Under the pieces are notes generated by a model that worked only from the letters and a program-made list of their open reading frames with translations, did no database searches and was not told the DNA's origin. A program made the translations under genes and the position numbers. From positions 1 to 64,000 of the forward strand of contig NZ_JACMYG010000001.1 of assembly GCF_014236655.1 (NCBI RefSeq): a stretch of 64,000 bases of DNA, written 5' to 3'. Positions 57,653-64,000 of this stretch are shown in pieces. The DNA comes from Pseudomonas kielensis (GTDB taxonomy: Bacteria > Pseudomonadota > Gammaproteobacteria > Pseudomonadales > Pseudomonadaceae). Positions within the stretch are counted from its first letter, which is position 1, and each line of letters begins with the position of its first letter.

Positions 57653-58534
57653 GTGGCGAACTTCAAATCGACTGAGATGCGGTTTTTGGACTCGATCTTC
57701 GACATGGGTGGAGGATACGTTCTCGACTTTTCCAACCGCACGATGGACGAATTCTTCATGGAGGAGCTTGAAATCGACATCTCGCACGAGATGTTTTCCA
57801 AGGACGGCACCTCCAAGGCCAGACGTGTCAGATACCTACTTCAAAACGCCGATCACCCTACGGTAGCTCGAGTGCTCGAAGCTCTCTGGAAGTATCGGCA
57901 ATCTATGCGAGAGGAGACCAAGGCTGAGGAAACCGTCGTGAACGCTGAGGGGCGATTCGTCTCCCTGCTCAAGTCCGTAAGATCGCCAGGGCAGCACGCC
58001 CAAGTGGTACGAAATCCTTTCGCTGCAGCAACGGTCATTGATCAGGGCCAAGTCCTCGATGCTTTGAAGCAGCGCCTGTACGATCTGCGCGTCCTCTCTC
58101 CGCAGAAGCGTGGATATGAATTCGAAGGATTTCTCAAAGAGCTTTTTGATTCCTCTAGGCTCCAGGCGCGTTCGCCATTTAGCCTGGTTGGCGAGCAAAT
58201 AGACGGCAGCTTCCAGCTAGGAAACGAAACATATTTGATCGAGGCCAAGTGGGTCAGAGATCCGATTGGAGCAGCTGAGCTACACACGTTTCAAGGCAAA
58301 CTCGATCAAAAGGCTGCCTGGGCGCGTGGTGTTTTCATCAGCTATGGCGGATTCACCCAAGAAGGCCTCCACGCATTTGGCAGAGGCCGAAAGGTGATCT
58401 GCATGTCCGGCGAGGATATCTACAAAGCACTGGGACGGCGGATACCCATTGCGGAGGTAATTGACCGGAAGGTTAGAGCTGCTGCAGAAACTGGCGCTGC
58501 GTTCGTACCCCTGGATGAGTTGTCCAAGCAATGA
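57653..58534 (+). CDS. Mrr-like restriction endonuclease with AbiJ-like N-terminal domain
   Basis: A 293-aa protein. The N-terminal 90 residues (YVLDFSNRTMDEFFMEEL, DISHEMF, SKARRVRYLLQ) resemble the N-terminal domain seen in AbiJ-type abortive-infection proteins. The C-terminal part is an Mrr-like PD-(D/E)xK domain: GYEFEGFLKELFD, EQIDGSF (Asp about 184) and YLIEAKW (Glu about 197, Lys about 199). The start is GTG 57653, with GAGGAAA upstream. All catalytic residues seem intact. The target and trigger are unknown. Confidence 0.75.
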   Translation: MANFKSTEMRFLDSIFDMGGGYVLDFSNRTMDEFFMEELEIDISHEMFSKDGTSKARRVRYLLQNADHPTVARVLEALWKYRQSMREETKAEETVVNAEGRFVSLLKSVRSPGQHAQVVRNPFAAATVIDQGQVLDALKQRLYDLRVLSPQKRGYEFEGFLKELFDSSRLQARSPFSLVGEQIDGSFQLGNETYLIEAKWVRDPIGAAELHTFQGKLDQKAAWARGVFISYGGFTQEGLHAFGRGRKVICMSGEDIYKALGRRIPIAEVIDRKVRAAAETGAAFVPLDELSKQ

Positions 58535-58667
58535 CAAGCACGGCTCGAGATGAAGGGGCCGTGTAATGTGCCCGAAAGGGACACTAAGCCAGTTTTATAG
58601 GCTTAATGTACCGATTCGGGATCATTATGAACCTGCAGATCAATCCTGTTTATTCCCAAACCTCATC

Positions 58668-60224
58668 CTATGCAGGCTCTTTGGGAGCCGCTGCATTATT
58701 CTCCTCATCCCTTGGTGCGTCCTCGATCTCGAAGCGCGTATCAAATCCAGGATACGCAGTGTTCACGTCAGCAAGAATGGCATTTACTAAGTGCAGCGCA
58801 TCAGCGATGGTAGGTTCCAGCATCCGGTGGTATGGCAGTGGGATGCGATGGAACCGATGGAGAGGGTTCAGACAGTGAGTGAAGTTACTGTCCCTTATTG
58901 CACCCCATTGTCCATGGACGAAGCCCGAGGCCCAACCGTAGTACCTGTCGTAGTCATCCTTCGTGCCTGACTCCTCTGCTAGCCTGCGAAGATCTTTACC
59001 GGCCCAATGGCCCAGATCGATCTCCACGTACTCTTGGAAGTAGTCTTCGTTCGCCAAGGTTTCCAAAGCCTGTTGGGTCACAAACCGAGCCTTCTGACCG
59101 GCCATCTCCTCGTGCTTGAGCAGTGCCAGCTTGGCTTGGCCGGCGCCATAGGAGCGGAATTTTTTCCACATCTCGTCGTTCCCACAGCGTACTAGATAAG
59201 CCAGCGAGATCCTGCACTCAGTGAGAGATCGAAGCAGTAGCCTTCCGGTAATGGCTGAGCTCAACGGCCCCATGCTCATTTCGGCTAAGCAGGCGAGAGC
59301 GAAGAACCCGAACCCGAAAACGCCATCATGTTTCTGATTCAGGCCAGTGGTGCTCAAGCTCGTGAACCAGTGAGCCAGTAAACCTTCACGGACATCATTG
59401 ATCGTCTTGCCCAAGATTTTGGGGTCATGGGCAGATTCACCTCTGGCCTCCAACGGAGCTGGGAGGCAGTGGGTATGTTCCAGTGTGTAAGCCCAAAATA
59501 ATTCGGGCCAGAGGCTAGGTTCTTGATCCGGTTTAAGGCTGATTACAGCCATTTCCATGGATCTAATGGAGGGTCGGACTGATCTCATATCTCCCCGGTG
59601 TGGATATTCGATAATTTCCTGAATCCGCTCCCTCATCTCCTCCATGACGAAGATTTCCCCTAGCCCTAGCTTGAACAGTACGCTTAACCAGCGCACATCC
59701 GTTGCTTCTTGGGACTGGTGGTCAAAGGTTTTCAGTGCCGCCTGGCCAAGGGTCTGCCAGTCGTCCTCGGTTGCTTCAGCAGCGAGTGCTGCTTTCCACC
59801 AGTCTCGACCTGGAAGGTTCTCGAGGAGCAGTAACGGACGCAACGCTTGCAAGCCTGAATGGCAGCGGAGCACCCGGCTCACGAGGGCGTCGAAGAGTTC
59901 TCTCGGCTGGTTCGGCAAATCAGAGTGGCGAAGCGTCCAGCCCAGTGCTTCTTTTGGCTCCTGTTCACGATCATCATCACGTCGATAGCGAATGCCGATG
60001 GAAGCGATGTCCCGAAAAACCTCGATTGCCTCTTCACGGGGAATTACGGTAATGACCAGGCAGGCCCAAAGCATCTCCGGTAGGCGATTGTTCGCCCATG
60101 ACGAGAAGCTCAACCCTGTGATCTGCATAATGGGGGGTATGAGCGCTTTGCCAACCCTTTTGTGATCTGCCAGTGACGATGTAACTTTCCCGGAGCGATT
60201 TGGCTTTTTCTTCCTGTTAGACAT
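58668..60224 (-). CDS. DUF5677 protein, 518 aa
   Basis: The C-terminal third fits DUF5677: RLLLRSLTECRISLAYL, GNDEMWKKFRSYG, DLRRLAEESG and GFVHGQW. The N-terminal part is helical and charged, beginning MSNRKKKPNRSGK. AGGAAG precedes ATG 60224. It lies 116 bp downstream of the Avs2-like gene on the same strand and may be co-transcribed. Function unknown. Confidence 0.72.
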   Translation of the reverse strand: MSNRKKKPNRSGKVTSSLADHKRVGKALIPPIMQITGLSFSSWANNRLPEMLWACLVITVIPREEAIEVFRDIASIGIRYRRDDDREQEPKEALGWTLRHSDLPNQPRELFDALVSRVLRCHSGLQALRPLLLLENLPGRDWWKAALAAEATEDDWQTLGQAALKTFDHQSQEATDVRWLSVLFKLGLGEIFVMEEMRERIQEIIEYPHRGDMRSVRPSIRSMEMAVISLKPDQEPSLWPELFWAYTLEHTHCLPAPLEARGESAHDPKILGKTINDVREGLLAHWFTSLSTTGLNQKHDGVFGFGFFALACLAEMSMGPLSSAITGRLLLRSLTECRISLAYLVRCGNDEMWKKFRSYGAGQAKLALLKHEEMAGQKARFVTQQALETLANEDYFQEYVEIDLGHWAGKDLRRLAEESGTKDDYDRYYGWASGFVHGQWGAIRDSNFTHCLNPLHRFHRIPLPYHRMLEPTIADALHLVNAILADVNTAYPGFDTRFEIEDAPRDEENNAAAPKEPA

Positions 60225-60340
60225 GAGCTACTTCCTGTTTGGCTACGCACTGTTCGAACCGTCATCAGTCATCAAGTCGAAGCTGGCCCAGCTAACTAAT
60301 GCCGAACCTCGACCCGGTGACCACTCCGGCTGCCCCTGAT

Positions 60341-63300
60341 TCAGGAATCCAGGTCGGATACCTCTCCTGGCTCTCCCTTGTCCATATCCCTTTTCCAATG
60401 TTGCAGCTGTGGGGCGCGCTTGCTAAACCAAATGACCCCTTCAGATCGACGCCAGGAGGCATGGCTGTTTCCACCGCCTGGCCAAGCGCCCCGCTCTGTG
60501 ACAAAAATCCATACACAGGACAGACCGTCTTCCTCGAGAAAGGAGTCAAACAGACCCTGATCTATAAAAGCATGAGAGCCGTCGTCAGGACTCTGCCCGC
60601 TGACGAAAAGTGTTCTGCCAGAGCTGTCAGCGTATATGTTTGAGTTGGACTGATGCGGCGTCAGCCCTAGTCGTTTTGCGAGCCAGGGTGCAGGTATCAG
60701 AGCGTGAGCGCCGTCGTTCAGAGACGCATCTAGATGAGACTCCCAGTGGTAACGGAAACACGGGTAGGCAATCTCAACCTCACCAATATTGTGAAAGTCC
60801 ATGGTTGACCACTGCTCTTGATCCCACGTCGAACGCCAAGGGGCTTCCAGCAGATAGCCATCGTCCGTCGCATTTCGGGTTGACCAGTTGTCTACTCGAA
60901 CCTCTTTTTCCATACGGATGTATTTTATGAGTCTCTGCTCATCCTCACGCTTGACGATTACCGGCAGTAAAAAGCGCCATTCCTGTTTTCTAAGCCCATG
61001 CTCGCGGCTGGACTTATCTTTGTACCGCTCTGATACCGACCGATGCTCATGTAGGACTATCCAGGCCCGGCCCTTCGCATCCGTCCTGCTGACAAGGCTT
61101 GCCATACCCAAAGCCGGATCCTCTTCGAAAGGCCACTTCCCGAGTTCCTGTTCTGAGGTATGTCGCATGGTGATTTCGGATCTGGGAATGGAATCTTCCG
61201 GGCTCGGCGCCTCTTCGGAGGCTAGTAGGATTGTCGGATCTATGTCTCGATGGAAACCTACATCGAGAGGCCCAGCATACTGACGCGATCCATGGAGGGC
61301 GCGTTCGGACATCCATTTGTTATCCGCAAGGCTGCAGAGAAGCTCATCCAAAGCCAGCCACTGGTATTTCTTACCAATACGCTCAACCAACGGTCTGTCC
61401 CGACTGTAATCATGACGCCTGCTCCGATCTTCGGGGAACAAATCCTTCGTCCAACCGAGGCCATAGGCACGCTTTGCGACCCAGCGCTGGGCTGCAGTCA
61501 CATCGATATGCGGTAGCTGGTCAGGCCGCTCCTCGGGGGCATTGAATCGCGGCTTATATTCCTTGCGATACCTTGCCTTTTCACCTGTGCTCAGCATTCT
61601 TAGAAGGAGTGCCTCGCACGCCTTAAAGCTTTCAGAGTAATCAGGTGCAGTTGTGCCCTGCCGGCGCTGAAGAAGATCGCGGAAACGGTTCGGCGTGAAG
61701 GCATGCATCATCTCAAGGAGTTCGACGCGTTCAGGGCAATGGTCGATGACTTCTTGCTCAAAAATTTCAGATCTTTCAGAGGGGGTCAGGGGCTCAGGCG
61801 TGCTCAGCGAGATATTCAGGAACGAAGTTACGCGAGGTCGTATTTCATAGCAGCCAAAGTCGCCACCCCACTGGGCGCATGAGCTCTGTATCTGAGAGTC
61901 ACCAGCATGCTTGGCAGCCTTCTCGAGCGCATTTTCTGTAACGGAAAGCCGAATGCTTCTCGAGTTATAGGGTGGACGGGCCTTCTGAATGTCCACGGTT
62001 TTCGGCAAGCAGTTTTTGCAAGCTGCGAGCTCGATAATGCCAAGGGCGGCGTCTCGAAGCAGGATGGACGCGGGGACGTCCACTCGGTCGAATACAGCCT
62101 TGTAGGCCACCGCAGAAAAGGGGCGCAGAAGCCGTTCACAATTGCTGACACAGCACGCGCCGAAGGCTGCTGTGTGCAGGCGCTCTAGGATATACAAGTC
62201 GTCCACTGCGGCGAAGTCATCACAAAGCTTCGCGTACAGAGAATTGTTGCGGATCATCAGGGAGGTAAGCGCTTTGGTGGCCTTGTCCCGCAGCTCCCGA
62301 TTAGAGCTAGCAAGGAACCATGTGAGGATTATCGCGCAAAGGTACTGTACCTCAGAGTCTGTCTGCTCACTTTGCTCGAGAGCGCTCCACTCTATGAGCC
62401 GCCTGGCAGTAGCCCCCTCGTCTAACGGGAGAATATTCGCGTGCACAGTCCAGTATGCGTCCCGCTTCGGCATTTCAAGGACAATTAGCCGCTTATGCAG
62501 TGCTTCTGCATTCCAGGGGTGCCCAGCACTCGCGCTGACCTGGATGATAATGTCGAAGTACCCATCTTCAACCTCCAGGAATGCGTTGAATAGCTCGAGC
62601 GTCCGGTCGGTGAACGACTCATTATTGCGCCACCTAAGACTTTCTATGAAGGCATCATTGACTGCTGGATCATTCGCCCATGCATTGATATCGCCTGGCA
62701 ACAGATCGAGCAGCTCTTGATTGAAACGCTCAGGCAGTTGCACCGACAGGGCGTCGACCAATCCCACCCAGTCACCATGAATGCTTTCATCATCATGGAT
62801 GAATTTCAGGGCACCAGATTTCAGTGCATCAGCAGGATTGATTACCGTCTCCAATATCACTGAGGCCATCAAGTGGTCTTGAAGTCTCTGGAAGCTGAAG
62901 CGAACGATGTCTTCAGGGGCGGCAAAAGGATCGGCTCTCCTTTCCCTGGGATCTGGATCAAGCCTGAATAATCCGTTTCTCTGGAGAATTTCAAACCATG
63001 TGGTTCCCGGTGGTGCCGGGTATGCGTGGAACCTCCCATCGACGATACGTATAGCGTCGCTATGCGGGACATAGTCCCGTCTGTTTGCAGCCATCTCTGA
63101 TGCAATAGCAGCGAGTGCCTGGTTCGTCGGCCTTACCAGCTCATCGCTACCATCCCTACCGGCACCCAAGTTGCGAGCAATACTCTTCGTATAGAAAGAA
63201 AAAACCTGCTTCGTGCCGACCAAACCCTTGGGGAACCACTTTTGATTTTCCCTTTCAAGAGCAACGCAGGCGCTACGCAAAAAAAGTGGATTTACAAACT

Positions 63301-64000
63301 CGGCAGCTAACCATGGGGTGTTCGGTTGAGATATGCCGCGCTTTCCCAAGTATATTCGAGCCGCTCTGGACTGCTCTTCCTGTGTCTCAAATCCGCGAAT
63401 TCGGAACGCCGGAACCTTCTCACTTACCGCAGGAGGGATAATGTAAGGAATGTATTCAGTCCTACAACTGAAGGCCAGCGTTAGGTTCGGGTGGCGTTCG
63501 ATTCTTGCCACGAACTCTGCAAGCTCATTACGCCAGAGAGTTAATCCAGCCCCCTCATTTACCGCATCTACCAGGATCAATCCGCGCTTGCCGGTAACGT
63601 CTGCGGCGGCACTCAGTGCTTGAAGCAATGCGTCAGGATTAATGTCTCCGACTCCCAGGCGCTTTGAGAACTGAGCCCAAACGCTGCCGCCGTTTAGCTG
63701 TTGGCCAAGTATCAGGACGACTGCTCTGCCCTCTAATATGGCGTTCTGCGCTACGTTACCCAGCAGATGCGATTTTCCCGTTCCCGCTTTTCCAAATATA
63801 AAGATGCTGCGACCTGATTCCGCAGAAATGTATCGACCCTCGATGAGTGATCTGAAGGCGTATGCTGCACCACTGAGATCTCGCAGTCGGTACTCTATAT
63901 AGTCCAATGAGGAGCTGCTGGACTTTGGTTCCTTCGCCTTCTCTTGCTTCGCTCGCCAAAAAATTCTTTCTAGATCATGAACGCTTTCTGAAATAGACTC
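60341..64000 (-). CDS. Avs2-like STAND ATPase (5'-partial)
   Basis: At least 1219 residues, open through the right edge, so the N-terminus lies outside. Walker A IFGKAGTGKSHLLG (plus-strand about 63757-63798) and the ILVDAVNEG Walker B region are followed by AFSCRTEYIPY. A long helical middle and a C-terminal part with KYQWLALDELLCSLADNKWM resemble Avs2 (AVAST type 2), a phage-protein sensor. The effector domain is expected at the missing N-terminus. The Avs2 label comes from motif memory, not from a search. Confidence 0.72.
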   Translation of the reverse strand, partial: ESISESVHDLERIFWRAKQEKAKEPKSSSSSLDYIEYRLRDLSGAAYAFRSLIEGRYISAESGRSIFIFGKAGTGKSHLLGNVAQNAILEGRAVVLILGQQLNGGSVWAQFSKRLGVGDINPDALLQALSAAADVTGKRGLILVDAVNEGAGLTLWRNELAEFVARIERHPNLTLAFSCRTEYIPYIIPPAVSEKVPAFRIRGFETQEEQSRAARIYLGKRGISQPNTPWLAAEFVNPLFLRSACVALERENQKWFPKGLVGTKQVFSFYTKSIARNLGAGRDGSDELVRPTNQALAAIASEMAANRRDYVPHSDAIRIVDGRFHAYPAPPGTTWFEILQRNGLFRLDPDPRERRADPFAAPEDIVRFSFQRLQDHLMASVILETVINPADALKSGALKFIHDDESIHGDWVGLVDALSVQLPERFNQELLDLLPGDINAWANDPAVNDAFIESLRWRNNESFTDRTLELFNAFLEVEDGYFDIIIQVSASAGHPWNAEALHKRLIVLEMPKRDAYWTVHANILPLDEGATARRLIEWSALEQSEQTDSEVQYLCAIILTWFLASSNRELRDKATKALTSLMIRNNSLYAKLCDDFAAVDDLYILERLHTAAFGACCVSNCERLLRPFSAVAYKAVFDRVDVPASILLRDAALGIIELAACKNCLPKTVDIQKARPPYNSRSIRLSVTENALEKAAKHAGDSQIQSSCAQWGGDFGCYEIRPRVTSFLNISLSTPEPLTPSERSEIFEQEVIDHCPERVELLEMMHAFTPNRFRDLLQRRQGTTAPDYSESFKACEALLLRMLSTGEKARYRKEYKPRFNAPEERPDQLPHIDVTAAQRWVAKRAYGLGWTKDLFPEDRSRRHDYSRDRPLVERIGKKYQWLALDELLCSLADNKWMSERALHGSRQYAGPLDVGFHRDIDPTILLASEEAPSPEDSIPRSEITMRHTSEQELGKWPFEEDPALGMASLVSRTDAKGRAWIVLHEHRSVSERYKDKSSREHGLRKQEWRFLLPVIVKREDEQRLIKYIRMEKEVRVDNWSTRNATDDGYLLEAPWRSTWDQEQWSTMDFHNIGEVEIAYPCFRYHWESHLDASLNDGAHALIPAPWLAKRLGLTPHQSNSNIYADSSGRTLFVSGQSPDDGSHAFIDQGLFDSFLEEDGLSCVWIFVTERGAWPGGGNSHASWRRSEGVIWFSKRAPQLQHWKRDMDKGEPGEVSDLDS

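Larger units (their letters stand above)
13240..64000. mobile_element. Genomic island (left part), inserted in chaA
   Basis: Synteny and GC-rich codon use stop inside chaA near 13240. To the right come a recombinase operon, then defence-like, fluoride, arsenic and orphan genes with lower GC and variable codon use. The missing 5' part of chaA, which would mark the right end, is not found in the window, so the island exceeds 50.7 kb. The left junction is inferred from where chaA homology ends and may be off by some tens of bases. A compound of several islands cannot be excluded. Confidence 0.8.

Overview
The window is a Pseudomonas chromosome, probably of the P. fluorescens group. The evidence is the GC-rich, G/C-ending coding sequence of the first 13.2 kb and a gene order familiar from that genus: beta-alanine catabolism (bauA with an mmsA/bauC-type dehydrogenase and a LysR regulator), an ABC uptake system and 8-oxoguanine deaminase. 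At about 13.24 kb this core DNA stops inside a calcium:proton antiporter gene (chaA). Everything to the right, more than 50 kb, looks like one large integrated island with lower GC, mixed codon use and many orphan genes. Its right end lies outside the window.

Core, 1-13.24 kb. mmsA and bauA are on the minus strand, and a divergent LysR gene sits next to bauA. On the plus strand follow a RutR-like TetR regulator, a YigZ/IMPACT protein, a three-gene BMP/purine-nucleoside-type ABC transporter (one double ATPase, two permeases), an SDR oxidoreductase and 8-oxoguanine deaminase. A small membrane protein is on the minus strand. The last core gene is chaA, which has lost its N-terminal part to the island.

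Island left end, 13.24-20.5 kb. About 1 kb with no clear gene precedes a tight four-gene operon: three large tyrosine-recombinase-type proteins (702, 724 and 487 aa) and a 182-aa small protein. It recalls multi-recombinase modules such as Tn554 TnpABC, RIT elements and the gamma-mobile-trio (GMT), but has four genes.

Cargo 1, 20.6-38.4 kb, defence-like and orphan genes. It holds a STAND NTPase with a DUF4297-like nuclease domain and TPR-like C-terminus, a DEDDh exonuclease, a CoiA-like protein, a DUF2971 protein, and a three-gene operon of ABC-3C/Lamassu type (nuclease-like effector, small middle component, Rad50/SMC-like ATPase). A cluster of small unknown genes follows, two of them related to each other, beside a regulator with two helix-turn-helix modules.

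Cargo 2, 38.5-52.8 kb, anion and metalloid resistance. A clear fluoride riboswitch precedes crcB, DUF190, ppa (pyrophosphatase) and nhaA. A NUDIX gene with a frameshifted end, a double Usp protein, a SulP transporter and a ChrA-type transporter follow. Next is a rich arsenic locus: an ArsN1-like acetyltransferase, a seven-gene minus-strand operon (frameshifted arsC, arsR, arsB, arsC, arsH, glutaredoxin-type arsC, arsO) and a divergent ArsN2-like acetyltransferase. Three CGAATAT boxes spaced exactly 16 bp lie in the divergent promoter.

Cargo 3, 52.8-64 kb, defence-like again. It contains a lipoprotein, a DUF3800 protein, an unknown protein, a sirtuin, a degenerate integrase-like protein, an Mrr-like nuclease, a DUF5677 protein and a large Avs2-like STAND ATPase that runs off the right edge. 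At least four copies of a structured intergenic repeat (about 90-115 bp) are scattered through the island, two of them directly upstream of small orphan genes.
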